IMG/VR virus record: IMGVR_UViG_3300046538_000290
Location: 1-37,318 of that record
Reading direction: 5' to 3' (one strand)
From: a virus
DNA: 37,318 nucleotides
In this document: positions 15,977-24,150 of the stretch, in pieces
How positions within the stretch are numbered: the stretch's first letter is position 1
Layout of the letters: every line of letters starts with the position of its first letter
Made by a program: the position numbers and the translations under genes
Notes under the pieces: generated by a model
What the model was told of the DNA's origin: nothing
Databases searched by the model: none
Seen by the model: the letters and a program-made list of their open reading frames with translations, nothing else

Positions 15977-16425
15977 CCAAGCTGCAGAAACTGACCGCTT
16001 ACCTGCTGGAACGCCGCTTGGTCGAGCCTGAGCAGCTCGACAGCTGGACCGAGCAAGTCACCCTCGAATTGGTGTGGAAGCCCGACGTGGACGGCATGCA
16101 CCTGGGCAACATGCGCTATCGCGCCGCGATCGTCCTCGAGCGCTTTGCCGACCATCCGGCACGGCTGATGGCCCTGATCGGCAGCTGGCTGGAAACCCAC
16201 GATCCGGAGCGCGATCGGCACGAATTGCCGGCGGCGCAGTTCGCCGTCGAACCGCTGGACAATGACCTGTTCGACGTGGAAATCACGCTGGAATTCGTCG
16301 AGCCGCAATACCTGGCCGAAGACCCGGCCGGCGAGATCCAGGCCTTTGGCAAGACCTGGGCATTTGTACCGTTTGACCTGTGGGTCGCTGAACGCGGCGA
16401 GGTGGCTACCCATGGCGGGGCGTAG
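15973..16425 (+). CDS. R: Tail completion protein (P2 gpR)
   Basis: 150-residue tail completion protein of the gpR family. It has the N-terminal KLQKLTAYLLERRLVEPEQLDSW segment, MRYRAAIVLERFADHPARLMALIGSWLE and the acidic C-terminal part DLFDVEITLEFVEPQYLAED. In P2, gpR helps to finish the tail end that meets the head. Translation is coupled to gpL (ATGA overlap), and the next gene, gpS, starts 14 bases before its stop. Size and context are normal. Confidence 0.9.
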   Translation: MTKLQKLTAYLLERRLVEPEQLDSWTEQVTLELVWKPDVDGMHLGNMRYRAAIVLERFADHPARLMALIGSWLETHDPERDRHELPAAQFAVEPLDNDLFDVEITLEFVEPQYLAEDPAGEIQAFGKTWAFVPFDLWVAERGEVATHGGA

Positions 16426-17095
16426 CACCTTCGAACTCGATGCACGCGGTTACCTGGGCGTGCGTGAGCAACTGGCACTGCTCAGCCTGCCGCCCCAACT
16501 GCGCCGGCGACTGCTGAACAACGTGAGCAAGCGTGTACGGACCATGAGCCGCAAGCGCGTGCGCGATCAGCAGAACCTGGACGGCTCGCCGTTCGAGGCT
16601 CGCAAGGGTTCGGCCAAGGGCAAAAAGAAGATGGAAGCCGGCCTGGCCAAGCTGATGGTGGTGACCCGCGTCAGCGCCGACGAAGCGGAGCTGGGCTGGA
16701 AAAATGCCCTGACCCGCTGGGTTGCCACGCAGCAACACCACGGCGTCAGCGAGCGCCGCACCGCTGCGCAGATGCGCCGCTGGAACAAAACCCCACCTGG
16801 CCTGGCCGCCACCGACAAGCAAGCCAAGCGCCTGCGCCGGTTGGGCTTTCGTGTGCGCCAGGCGGGCAAAAAGACGCTGACCCGGCCGTCAGTGGCGTGG
16901 ATTCAAGAGCATGTGAACTACGCCAAGGCGGGGTTGCTGATCCGCATCCTGGACGACGAGCGAAGCGAGTCCACTGGCGCGCAGAGCTGGGAAATCACAC
17001 TCCCGAAACGCCAGTTCATCGGCGTCAACACCGACCGCGACACCAGCTTGCTGGTTAACCAGGTGTTGCAACAAATCCTACATTCATCCCGCTAA
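16412..17095 (+). CDS. S: Tail completion/virion morphogenesis protein (P2 gpS)
   Basis: 227-residue protein of the phage virion morphogenesis family (gpS). It is rich in Arg and Lys (NVSKRVRTMSRKRVRDQQNLDGSPFEARKG...), with the motif RDQQNLDGSPFEAR that marks the family, and contains ALTRWVATQQHHGVSERRTAAQMRR. The start at 16412 overlaps the end of gpR; the longer reading frame upstream lies in another frame of gpR. In P2, gpS acts with gpR in tail completion. It is 227 residues rather than about 150, as in the HP1/K139-like relatives. Confidence 0.87.
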   Translation: MAGRSTFELDARGYLGVREQLALLSLPPQLRRRLLNNVSKRVRTMSRKRVRDQQNLDGSPFEARKGSAKGKKKMEAGLAKLMVVTRVSADEAELGWKNALTRWVATQQHHGVSERRTAAQMRRWNKTPPGLAATDKQAKRLRRLGFRVRQAGKKTLTRPSVAWIQEHVNYAKAGLLIRILDDERSESTGAQSWEITLPKRQFIGVNTDRDTSLLVNQVLQQILHSSR

Positions 17096-17106
17096 CGAGG
17101 CACTGC

Positions 17107-18222
17107 ATGGCACTCGGTCAAGTCACCGTCGACAATCTCAATCTGGGCCAGGGTGCCGTAACAGAGATTGAACGCTACTTCCTTTTCATCGGCCCGGCCG
17201 GCAAGAACGTCGGCCAGTTCATCCCGCTGAACATCGACAGCGACCTGGACGCCGCCCTGGGCGTGCTGGCCAGCGACCTGAAAACCCAAATCACCGCTGC
17301 CCGTCTCAACGGCGGCCAGCGCTGGGCGTGCCTAGCTGCGCCGATCGGTGCCGAGGCCAACTGGTCCGAGGCCCTGGAAAAAGCCCAGCAGCAAGGTTTC
17401 TCGGTGGAAGCCGTGGTGATCACCAAGCCGGTGACCACCGCCAGCGAGCTGTCGACCATGCACGACGCGGCGATTGCCCTGAACAACACCTACGGTCGCC
17501 GCGTGTTTGTGATGGCGGCCGCTGTGGGCATCACCGCGCAACAAACCTGGGCGCAATACGTCACTGAGCAGAAGGCGCTGGTGGCCGATCTGGCGGCGCC
17601 GCGTGTCCTGGTCGTGCCGCAGTTGCACGGCAATGACCTGGGCGTGTTGGCCGGTCGCTTGGCGAACGCGGCGGTGAGCATTGCCGACAGCCCAATGCGC
17701 GTGGCCACCGGTGCCGTGCTGGGTCTGGGTCCGGTGCCGGTCGATGCCGACAAAATCCCACTGCCGTCGGCGGTGCGCAGTGAGCTGGATCGGGCGCGCT
17801 TTTCCGTGTCGCAGACCTATCCCGATTACCAGGGCGTGTACTGGGGCGACGGCAACATGCTCGACACCCCGGCGAGTGATTTCCAGGTCGTTGAATACCT
17901 GCGCATCACCGACAAGGCAGCGCGCCTGATTCGTCCGCTGCTGATCCGCCGCGTGGCCGATCGCCGCTTGAACAGCACCCCCAACAGCATGGCGGTCAAC
18001 ACCAACCAACTGATGGCGCCGCTGCGGGCGATGGCCAAGTCCACCACCTTCAACGGCGAGGTGTTCCCCGGCGACATCGAGCCGCCGAAAGACGGTGACC
18101 TGGTGCTGAGCTGGCTGAGCAAAACCAAGGTTGCAGCCTACATCAAGCTCAAACCCCTCAACTGCCCGAAAGACCTGACGGCGAACATCGCCCTGGATCT
18201 TTCCAACGATCAAGCGGAGTAA
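17107..18222 (+). CDS. DUF2586 tail sheath-like protein
   Basis: 371-residue DUF2586 protein, the position-equivalent of the contractile tail sheath in the HP1/K139 branch. Segments such as ITKPVTTASELSTMHDAAIALNNTYGRRVFVMAAAVGI, LVVPQLHGNDLGVLAGRLANAAVSIADSPMRVATG and ARFSVSQTYPDYQGVYWGDGNMLD are typical. It is followed directly by a DUF2597 tail tube gene, the same pair as sheath and tube in P2. The presence of DUF2586 instead of P2 gpFI sets this phage in the HP1-like group. The assignment as sheath is from family and context, not from a catalytic motif. Confidence 0.87.
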   Translation: MALGQVTVDNLNLGQGAVTEIERYFLFIGPAGKNVGQFIPLNIDSDLDAALGVLASDLKTQITAARLNGGQRWACLAAPIGAEANWSEALEKAQQQGFSVEAVVITKPVTTASELSTMHDAAIALNNTYGRRVFVMAAAVGITAQQTWAQYVTEQKALVADLAAPRVLVVPQLHGNDLGVLAGRLANAAVSIADSPMRVATGAVLGLGPVPVDADKIPLPSAVRSELDRARFSVSQTYPDYQGVYWGDGNMLDTPASDFQVVEYLRITDKAARLIRPLLIRRVADRRLNSTPNSMAVNTNQLMAPLRAMAKSTTFNGEVFPGDIEPPKDGDLVLSWLSKTKVAAYIKLKPLNCPKDLTANIALDLSNDQAE

Positions 18223-18228
18223 CGCCCT

Positions 18229-18681
18229 ATGGCAAAGATTGGCGGCAAGAACTTCGACGTGAGCCTGGGCGACCTGTCGCTGCACGTCGAGAACTGCACC
18301 CTGGACATCACCGACAACTCGGCGGTGGCCCAGACCCGGGGCGTGCCGGATGGCTTCGTGGATGGCGATGTGGCGGCGGCCGGAGAGTTCGAGCTGGACA
18401 CCACCAACTTCAACCTGCTGATCGACGCGGCGCGATCGGCAGGCAGCTTCCGCGCCCTGAAACCGTTTGACGCGGTGTTCTTCGCCAAAGCCGGCGAAGA
18501 AGAGGAACTGCGGGTCGAGGCCTTCGGCTGCAAGGTGAAGATTTCCAGCCTGCTGGGGATCGATCCGAAGGGTGGCGAGAAGAGCAAACACAAGGTGCCG
18601 TTCGACGTCACCAGTCCGGACTTTATCCATATCAATGGCGTGCCGTACCTCGACGCTGCCGAGATCGAGGGGCTGCGCTGA
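18229..18681 (+). CDS. DUF2597 tail tube-like protein
   Basis: 150-residue DUF2597 protein (MAKIGGKNFDVSLGDLSLHVENCTLDITDNSAVAQTRGVPDGFVDGDV...). It is beta-rich and acidic, as tail tube proteins are, and follows the sheath-like gene by six bases. In HP1-like phages this gene takes the place of P2 gpFII. The stop codon overlaps the start of the following zinc-finger gene by one base. The family has no known enzymatic activity. Confidence 0.87.
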   Translation: MAKIGGKNFDVSLGDLSLHVENCTLDITDNSAVAQTRGVPDGFVDGDVAAAGEFELDTTNFNLLIDAARSAGSFRALKPFDAVFFAKAGEEEELRVEAFGCKVKISSLLGIDPKGGEKSKHKVPFDVTSPDFIHINGVPYLDAAEIEGLR

Positions 18682-18890
18682 TGGTGGATTGGTTCGACCG
18701 CGCCCAGGAACTGGAGCAACGCCAGCGTGACCAGGCGATCAAGGCCCAGCTGCAGCAGCCAAGGCCGGTCGGGCCAAGCCTGACCCATTGCCAGGACTGC
18801 GACAAAGAGATCCCGCCAGCGCGCCAGGCGCTGGGCGGCATGACCCGGTGCGTCCCGTGCCAGACGGTCCACGAAAAGAGTAATCGTTGA
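18681..18890 (+). CDS. TraR/DksA-type C4 zinc-finger protein
   Basis: 69-residue protein with four cysteines as CQDC (37-40) and CVPC (57-60), plus the EIPPARQALGGMTRC signature of the DksA/TraR zinc finger. It has the N-terminal helix (WFDRAQELEQRQRDQAIKAQL) typical of phage-borne members, which are thought to bind in the RNA polymerase secondary channel. P2-like phages often carry one here, between tail tube and lysis genes. It lacks most of the DksA coiled coil, so its effect on transcription is uncertain. Confidence 0.87.
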   Translation: MVDWFDRAQELEQRQRDQAIKAQLQQPRPVGPSLTHCQDCDKEIPPARQALGGMTRCVPCQTVHEKSNR

Positions 18891-19186
18891 TGACGACTGA
18901 AGCCGTACGCCTCGGATCGCTGGAACAGAAATTTGCCGTTGTCGAACACCGGTTGAGTGAGCTGGAAAGCCGGCACGAAACCGTACCAACGCGCGTCACC
19001 AAGTTGGAGCAGGGTTTCGAACACATGGCGGGTCAGTTGTCGGAACTCAACGCTGGCCAGCAGACGCTGACGGGGGCGGTCAATGACATCGGCGCGAAGG
19101 TGGGCCGCTTACTGACCATCCTGACGCTGGTGGGGGCCGTGCTGCAAATGGCCGTGCCCGCACTCCTGCGGGTGTGGTTCCCATGA
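18890..19186 (+). CDS. Coiled-coil membrane protein, holin/XhlA-like
   Basis: 98-residue protein with a long heptad-like coiled coil (SLEQKFAVVEHRLSELESRHETVPTRVTKLEQGFEHMAGQLSEL, about 9-52) and one C-terminal hydrophobic segment (LLTILTLVGAVLQMAVPALLRVWF, about 74-97). This layout resembles XhlA-type lysis accessories. It is the only membrane candidate just upstream of the lysozyme gene, so it may be the holin or a lysis regulator. The ATG at 18890 overlaps the preceding TGA; a TTG one codon earlier is less likely. The assignment is by architecture and context. Confidence 0.7.
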   Translation: MTTEAVRLGSLEQKFAVVEHRLSELESRHETVPTRVTKLEQGFEHMAGQLSELNAGQQTLTGAVNDIGAKVGRLLTILTLVGAVLQMAVPALLRVWFP

Positions 19187-19716
19187 GCCTGCGCGGCCGG
19201 ATTCAAGCCGGTGCGATCGCGCTGGCCAGCGCTTCGCTGCTGACGTTCCTGGGCACCTGGGAAGGGCAGGGGCAGAACATCGTTTACGCGGACAACTTGG
19301 CCCGTGGGCTGCCAACCGTGTGCAAGGGCATCACCCGGTACACCAGCCCATATCCGGTGGTGGTCGGTGACTACTGGTCGGATGCTCGATGCGCTGAGGT
19401 GGAGCAGCTGGTGATCGGCAAAAGTCAGCTGCAGCTCGCCGACTGCATCACCAACCCGAACGTGCGCCAGAACACCTTCGACGCCCTGACCAGCCACGGG
19501 CACAACGTCGGCGTGCCCAGCACCTGCGCCAGTCGGGCGGTGGGGCTGATCAACGCCGGCCGCATTGCCGAAGGCTGCAAGGCCTTGGCCTGGGCGCCGG
19601 ACGGCAAGACGCCGGTGTGGGCTTTCGTCACCGATGCCCGGGGCCGCAAACAGTTCGTTCAAGGCCTGCACAACCGCCGGCTGGCCGAATCCCGGCTGTG
19701 TGCGGAGGGGCTGTAA
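19183..19716 (+). CDS. Endolysin, GH24 lysozyme with SAR-like N-terminus
   Basis: 177-residue lysozyme of glycoside hydrolase family 24, which cuts peptidoglycan at the end of infection. Likely catalytic residues are Glu27 (TWEGQG), Asp37 (YADN) and Thr45 (LPT), an E-D-T pattern like T4 and P21 lysozymes. Residues 10-26 are a weakly hydrophobic Ala/Ser/Gly/Leu segment, as in signal-arrest-release endolysins that leave the membrane slowly. Six cysteines may form disulphides. The ATG at 19183 overlaps the previous stop by four bases. Confidence 0.88.
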   Translation: MSLRGRIQAGAIALASASLLTFLGTWEGQGQNIVYADNLARGLPTVCKGITRYTSPYPVVVGDYWSDARCAEVEQLVIGKSQLQLADCITNPNVRQNTFDALTSHGHNVGVPSTCASRAVGLINAGRIAEGCKALAWAPDGKTPVWAFVTDARGRKQFVQGLHNRRLAESRLCAEGL

Positions 19717-20168
19717 TGCTGCGCGAAGGCCTGTTTCTTGTAGTGCTGTGCCTGGTCGTCTGGATCGGTTTTGACACTCTCGAAGACCAACGCGACACGG
19801 CGCGGCGCGAGCGCGACAGCGCGCAATTCGAAGTGAACGGTCTGCGTGAAGCGGCTCGCATCAGCGGCGAAATGCTCGCCGAGCGCGACGCGATCGACCT
19901 GCAAAACACCACGGAACTGAACCATGTCCGCACTGAAAACCAAGACCTGCGCCTTGCTGTTGACGCTGGCGCTGAGCGGTTGCGCATCAAAGCCATCTGC
20001 CCAGCAGTGTCCGCCGATTCCGGCGCCGGCCGCCTGGCTGATGCAGGAACCGCCGAACTCGCAGCAGACGCTCGATCGGATTATTTCACCCTCCGGGACC
20101 AACTCGCCCTAAGCCGGCAAATGGTTCTCGGCCTGCAGCAACACATCGTCAGGGTGTGCCAGCGATAA
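19716..20168 (+). CDS. Rz: Inner-membrane spanin Rz
   Basis: 150-residue i-spanin that joins inner and outer membrane during lysis together with Rz1. It has one N-terminal membrane segment (LREGLFLVVLCLVVWIGF, residues 2-19) and a long charged coiled coil (DTARRERDSAQFEVNGLREAARI...). The end LQQHIVRVCQR has the charged C-terminus usual in Rz proteins. The start overlaps the lysozyme stop by one base. A second gene, Rz1, is embedded in another frame. Confidence 0.88.
   Translation: MLREGLFLVVLCLVVWIGFDTLEDQRDTARRERDSAQFEVNGLREAARISGEMLAERDAIDLQNTTELNHVRTENQDLRLAVDAGAERLRIKAICPAVSADSGAGRLADAGTAELAADARSDYFTLRDQLALSRQMVLGLQQHIVRVCQR
19924..20112 (+). CDS. Rz1: Outer-membrane lipoprotein spanin Rz1 (embedded in Rz)
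   Basis: 62-residue o-spanin wholly inside Rz in another frame, the typical nested layout. It has a lipoprotein signal, TCALLLTLALSGC, with Cys20 as the predicted lipidated residue, and a short proline-rich mature part (PPIPAPAAWLMQEPPN), usual for Rz1. It should anchor in the outer membrane and bind the Rz coiled coil to fuse the membranes in the last lysis step. No independent ribosome-binding site is clear. Confidence 0.83.
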   Translation: MSALKTKTCALLLTLALSGCASKPSAQQCPPIPAPAAWLMQEPPNSQQTLDRIISPSGTNSP

Positions 20169-20218
20169 CCAGCGCACCAGGACAACCCTTTTCCCAACCT
20201 CAACAAGAGAGCTACCCC

Positions 20219-20509
20219 ATGAGCCAACAAAACACCGAAATCACCCTGGAAGTCGGCGAGCAGGAATTCACCTTCAACCTGACCCCGGCGGACGTCACCA
20301 AATACTTCAACGCGCTGACCCAAACCAACAAGGTCGCCCCGGGTAACAACCTGTTGATGACCACCGTCAAGCAGGAAGAAAAAACCACCTTGAAACCATT
20401 GCTGGCCAATCCGGTGATGGTGATGCAGCTCGCCGGCGCGCTGCTGGAGGAATACGCACCGAACGTTGAGGTGATCGTAAAAAAGCGCTCGGCCACGCTG
20501 AGCGTCTGA
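20219..20509 (+). CDS. Tail assembly chaperone (E-type, frameshift upstream partner)
   Basis: 96-residue tail assembly chaperone (MSQQNTEITLEVGEQEFTFN...), equivalent in place to P2 E or lambda G, which keeps the tape measure protein soluble during tail assembly. It has the usual beta-rich start and Leu/Met-rich middle (NPVMVMQLAGALLEEYAPNVEVIVKKR). Codons 87-89 form the slippery heptamer A-AAA-AAG; ribosomes that slip back one base continue into the following small ORF and make a longer protein of about 151 residues. The ATG at 20219 is supported by the family N-terminus; AAGAGAG lies upstream. Confidence 0.87.
   Translation: MSQQNTEITLEVGEQEFTFNLTPADVTKYFNALTQTNKVAPGNNLLMTTVKQEEKTTLKPLLANPVMVMQLAGALLEEYAPNVEVIVKKRSATLSV
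20479..20485 (+). other. Programmed -1 ribosomal frameshift site
   Basis: A-AAA-AAG in frame (codons GTA AAA AAG), the same heptamer as in E. coli dnaX. GAGGTG at 20468-20473 is a Shine-Dalgarno-like stimulator upstream, and CGCTC/GAGCG (20486-20490 with 20500-20504) can form a hairpin just after it. After slippage the frame is open from 20485 to 20670. Confidence 0.8.
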
Positions 20510-20532
20510 GCGAAAACGGCTTGGGCCAGCTC

Positions 20533-20673
20533 ATGGCCCTGACGAACCGCTGGCTGCCGGGAGCCGAGTCCACGCCTGAGGCGATGGGCACGGCCAAGTG
20601 GCTGGAGGACGAATACTGGAGACGCATGGAGATGGCCGTGGCTAACGGCATCGCCCTTGCGCTGAACGGGTAA
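20533..20673 (+). CDS. DUF6890-type ORF, 3' part of the chaperone frameshift product (E')
   Basis: 46-residue reading frame (MALTNRWLPGAESTPEAMGTAKW...) resembling DUF6890 in its WLEDEYWRRMEMAVANGIALALNG end. It is in the -1 frame of the tail assembly chaperone and open back to the slippery site at 20479, so the native product is probably a fusion of chaperone residues 1-89 and 62 residues from 20485-20670, like P2 E+E' and lambda gpGT. The ATG at 20533 has no ribosome-binding site, which favours the fusion. The tape measure gene follows after five bases. Confidence 0.75.
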   Translation: MALTNRWLPGAESTPEAMGTAKWLEDEYWRRMEMAVANGIALALNG

Positions 20674-20678
20674 CGACA

Positions 20679-22664
20679 TTGGCAGACCGTAGCGCCAGCC
20701 TGGCTTTCATTCTGAGCTTGCAAGACAAGGTCACCGCGCCCATGGGCAAGGTGAAGATGGGCTTTTCCGAGCTTGCCGATCAGAGCGAAAAGCACATCAA
20801 GACGATCGGCATGGGCTTGGGCGGGCTGACGGCTGGTGTGGTCGGGATCCGCGAATCCATGGAACCGGCACTGGAGGTCAACCGTGCCCTGGGCGACGTC
20901 CGATCGCTGGGCGTGGCCGAGGATGCATTAGCCGCACTCAACAGCAAGTCGCTGGAGTTCGCCGTGAACTATGGCGAGAACGCCAAGGACTTTGTGGCAT
21001 CGGCTTACCTGATCGAGGGCGCTATCAAAGGGCTGGCCGGCAACCAGCTGGCGACCTTTACCAACACCAGCAACCTGTTGGCCAAGGCCACCAAAACCGA
21101 CGCCGAAACCATGGGTGAATACGTCGGCACGCTCTACAACCTGCAGAAGTCCCAAGCCGATGCGATGGGGAAGGGCGAGTGGGTGGAAAAGCTCGGCGGG
21201 CAGACCGCCCTTGCGGTGCAGCTGTTTCGCACCAGCGGCGCGGCCATGAAGGACGCCTTCAAGGAGGCCGGCGCGATCGCGACGACGGCGGGTGTGGACC
21301 TGGCCGAACAGATGGCGGTGATCGGCACCCTGAGCAGCACCATGGAAGGGGGCGATGCCGGCGGACGCTACAAGGCGTTTTTCGAAAACATCGGTGCCGC
21401 GTCGGAAAAGCTCGGCATGAAGTTCACCGACCAGCAGGGCAAGATCCTGCCGATCATGTCCATCCTGGACAAGCTGCAGGGCAAGTTCGGCGACCTGACC
21501 AGCGCCTCGGCCGGGGCCAAGCTGATGGAGGCTTTCGGCGGCGAAGGCGCCCAGGTGATCGGCGCGCTGGCCAAGGACACCGGGCGGCTGCGCAACGGCA
21601 TCGAGCAATTGGGCAAAGTGCGCGGACTGGAGAACGCCGAGCAAATGGCCCGGGCGATGGTCGATCCGTGGCAGCAGTGGGCGTCCCTGGTCGAGGTGAT
21701 GCGTACCGTGTTCGGCCAGGTGCTGATCCCGGTGCTATCGCCGTTTATGAACAAGATGGTGGACATCGGCAAGACCCTGGTGCGCTGGTCGCAGCTGTTC
21801 CCGAACATCACCCGCGTGATCGGCATCACCGCACTGACCATCATGGGCATTGTTGCGGCCATGTCTGCGCTGACCATGGTGGTGGGTATCGCGAGGATGA
21901 CCTGGCTGGGGCTGCTGACTGTCTGGAAAGTCGTCCAGTTGCTGAGCCTGCGTACCGTTGCGGTCTTCATTCTGCAGAAGTTGGCAATCCTGGCTTACGT
22001 CGCCGTGATCTATACGTTGAGCGCCGGCCTGGCACTCATTCGCGGCGCGATGCTGCTGTGGCAGAGCGCGATCTGGCTGGTCAACGTCGCGCTGACGGCC
22101 AACCCTATCGGCTTGATCGTGATGGGCATTGCCGGCCTGATCGCGATCGTGGCCGCCGCCGTCTACTACTGGGACGAATGGACCTCGGCCCTGATGAACA
22201 CGGCCGCGTTCCAGTTCGTCGCCGAGAAATTCCAGAAGCTGGCCGACTGGTTCAACTCCATGGGCGGCTGGTCGGGCATGGCCAAGGCCGCCTGGGACAG
22301 CATCGTCGGCGTCTTCACCAAGGCCATCAACGGCCTGATCGAGATGATCAACAGCATCCCCGGCGTGAACATCGAGGCACGCTTCGGCGGCATGCCCGAG
22401 GTGCCCGGCATCGACGTGGCCACCAACGCCGCCGACACCGCCAACGCCGCGCAGAAAGCCCAGCAGACCATCAACGCGGCCATCCCCAGCCTTTCCCCAA
22501 CGCGCCCGACAGCGGTGCCGTCGGGCGGCCTGTTGACCAGCATCCAGAACAACAGCAGCAGTCAGAGCAAGGGCGTGCATGTGGAGAACATGACCATTCA
22601 AAACAGCAAACCGATGAACCCGCTGGAGATGGAAAACATGGTCGCCATGGCGGTGGGCGGATGA
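20679..22664 (+). CDS. Tail tape measure protein
   Basis: 661-residue tape measure protein that sets tail length and is later released into the host. The start is TTG at 20679 (LADRSASLAFILSLQDKVTAPMGKVKMGF, with GGGTAACG upstream), usual in this group. A TP901-like core (AKDFVASAYLIEGAIKGLAGNQLATFTNTSNLLAKATKTDAETMGEYVGTL) is followed by several hydrophobic segments between about 385 and 490 (ITALTIMGIVAAMSALTMVVGIA, LALIRGAMLLWQ, PIGLIVMGIAGLIAIVAAAVYYW) and a Ser/Asn-rich end. At 661 residues it is rather short, implying a modest tail length. Confidence 0.9.
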   Translation: MADRSASLAFILSLQDKVTAPMGKVKMGFSELADQSEKHIKTIGMGLGGLTAGVVGIRESMEPALEVNRALGDVRSLGVAEDALAALNSKSLEFAVNYGENAKDFVASAYLIEGAIKGLAGNQLATFTNTSNLLAKATKTDAETMGEYVGTLYNLQKSQADAMGKGEWVEKLGGQTALAVQLFRTSGAAMKDAFKEAGAIATTAGVDLAEQMAVIGTLSSTMEGGDAGGRYKAFFENIGAASEKLGMKFTDQQGKILPIMSILDKLQGKFGDLTSASAGAKLMEAFGGEGAQVIGALAKDTGRLRNGIEQLGKVRGLENAEQMARAMVDPWQQWASLVEVMRTVFGQVLIPVLSPFMNKMVDIGKTLVRWSQLFPNITRVIGITALTIMGIVAAMSALTMVVGIARMTWLGLLTVWKVVQLLSLRTVAVFILQKLAILAYVAVIYTLSAGLALIRGAMLLWQSAIWLVNVALTANPIGLIVMGIAGLIAIVAAAVYYWDEWTSALMNTAAFQFVAEKFQKLADWFNSMGGWSGMAKAAWDSIVGVFTKAINGLIEMINSIPGVNIEARFGGMPEVPGIDVATNAADTANAAQKAQQTINAAIPSLSPTRPTAVPSGGLLTSIQNNSSSQSKGVHVENMTIQNSKPMNPLEMENMVAMAVGG

Positions 22665-22978
22665 GCGAGTACGTAGACCTGTTGATCGTCGATAACGACC
22701 TGGCGCTGGACCCTTCGCATCAGCCGCGGCTGATCGATGACCGCGCCTGCATTGCCCAGGACATCGCGCACATGATCCGCGACAGCGGGCTGCTGGTCAC
22801 GTTGGTGGCCGAGCGCGATCGGCTGCGGCAACGCGACTGCATCCAGCAGATGGAGCTGCTGGTGGAGGCTGACGAGCGCCTGGTGCCTGGGACTGCGCGC
22901 ATCACGCAATTGGAACCAGGTCAGTACCTGGTCACCGCCAAAACCCTGAAATTTGGATTGATCGAGGTAAGCCTGTGA
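22661..22978 (+). CDS. DUF2590 phage protein
   Basis: 105-residue DUF2590 protein (MSEYVDLLIVDNDLALDPSHQPRLIDDRACIAQDIAHMIRDSGLL...). It resembles the short baseplate proteins of the gpW/gp25 type (IAQDIAHMIRDSGL and the end TAKTLKFGLIEVSL), and lies between tape measure and baseplate J as gp25/W genes do. Thus a baseplate wedge role is likely. The ATG overlaps the tape measure stop by four bases; the stop overlaps the next GTG start. Confidence 0.83.
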   Translation: MSEYVDLLIVDNDLALDPSHQPRLIDDRACIAQDIAHMIRDSGLLVTLVAERDRLRQRDCIQQMELLVEADERLVPGTARITQLEPGQYLVTAKTLKFGLIEVSL

Positions 22979-24150
22979 GTGAGGTCGATTTTAAACAGGT
23001 GATCGCCGACGCTGGCATCCCGACCACCGAGGCCGGTTTGAAGGTTGCCTGGGAAAAGGAGGTCGAAGCCCAAGGTGCCAAGGTGGCCAACACCAGCAGC
23101 TATTCGCCATTCTGGCGAGTGATGACGGCCCTGGTCACCAAGCCGGTGCTATGGCTGCTGGATTTCCTGTGCCTGACCGTGCTGCCGAACTTCTTTGTGA
23201 AAACGGCGGTGGACGCCTGGCTGGACATGCTGGCTTGGGCGGTCAACGTCGAGCGCAAGGGCGCGACGAAAGCCCGGGGCACGTTGCTGTTTACCCGGGC
23301 GACGCCGGACGGCGTGATGGAGCTGGAAAAAGGGATCGCGGTGCAGTCCGCTGCCATCAACGGCAACGTCTACCAGCTGACCACGACGGCCGCCGCGACC
23401 TTTCAGCAGGGGCAGTTGCAGCTGGAAGTGCCGGTGGAGGCGACCGAAGCCGGCAGCGGCTACAACCTGGCACCGGGTTATTACGCGATCCTGCCAGTTC
23501 CGGTACCGGGCATTGTCCAGGTGGTGAACAGGGACGGCTGGCTGGAATCACCAGGTGCGGATTCGGAGCCGAATGACCAACTGCGCCTGCGTGTGCGCAA
23601 CCAGTTTTCGGCGGTCAACCAGTGGCACACCGACGCGGTGTATCGCGCCATGATTTCCGCCTTCCCCGGCGTGCGGCCGGATGGCGTGTATTTCGAGCAT
23701 GGCGCGCCCCGGGGCCCGGGCAGTGCGAACGCCTACGTGCTGTTTGATGCCGGTGTGCCGGCGGACAGCTACCTGGAGCAAATCAACGCGCATATCCGCG
23801 ACCAGGGCAACCATGGTCACGGCGATGATCTGCTGGCCATGGTCATGCCCGAAGTGCCGGTGGTGCTGCTGTTCAACGTCTGGCCCCGGGCCAATCTGAC
23901 GCCTGCCCAGGTGATCGATCTGCAGCATGAAATCGAGTTGTTCGTGCGCGCCGCGTTCCGTGAAAGCACGCCCCGAGACTATCAACCGACGCTCACTTAC
24001 CCACAGTCGCGCTTCAGCTTCAGCCGATTGACTGAGGAACTGCACGGCCAGTTTCCCGGCATCGAGTCGCTGAGGATCACCCCGATGGTGGACATCGTCA
24101 GCGCGCTGACCATTCCCCGGATCGACCAACTGACGGTGCTGATGAAGTGA
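22975..24150 (+). CDS. J: Baseplate J-like protein (P2 gpJ)
   Basis: 391-residue baseplate wedge protein of the gpJ/gp47 family with GTG start at 22975, four bases inside DUF2590. Family marks are the Ala-rich LDMLAWAVNVERKGATKARGTLLFTR stretch, EATEAGSGYNLAPGYYAILP and RDGWLESPGADSEPNDQLRLRVRNQFSAV. A long hydrophobic helix (VLWLLDFLCLTVLPNFFV) sits near residues 59-76. Length is a little above P2 J (302), as in HP1-type relatives. It forms the baseplate rim with the gpI-like protein encoded next. Confidence 0.9.
   Translation: MSEVDFKQVIADAGIPTTEAGLKVAWEKEVEAQGAKVANTSSYSPFWRVMTALVTKPVLWLLDFLCLTVLPNFFVKTAVDAWLDMLAWAVNVERKGATKARGTLLFTRATPDGVMELEKGIAVQSAAINGNVYQLTTTAAATFQQGQLQLEVPVEATEAGSGYNLAPGYYAILPVPVPGIVQVVNRDGWLESPGADSEPNDQLRLRVRNQFSAVNQWHTDAVYRAMISAFPGVRPDGVYFEHGAPRGPGSANAYVLFDAGVPADSYLEQINAHIRDQGNHGHGDDLLAMVMPEVPVVLLFNVWPRANLTPAQVIDLQHEIELFVRAAFRESTPRDYQPTLTYPQSRFSFSRLTEELHGQFPGIESLRITPMVDIVSALTIPRIDQLTVLMK

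Noticed and set aside
21179-22660. Long +2 frame within the tape measure gene
   Set aside because: Arg/Gly/His-rich shadow of the tape measure reading; only its last 106 codons, the DUF2590 gene from 22661, are real.
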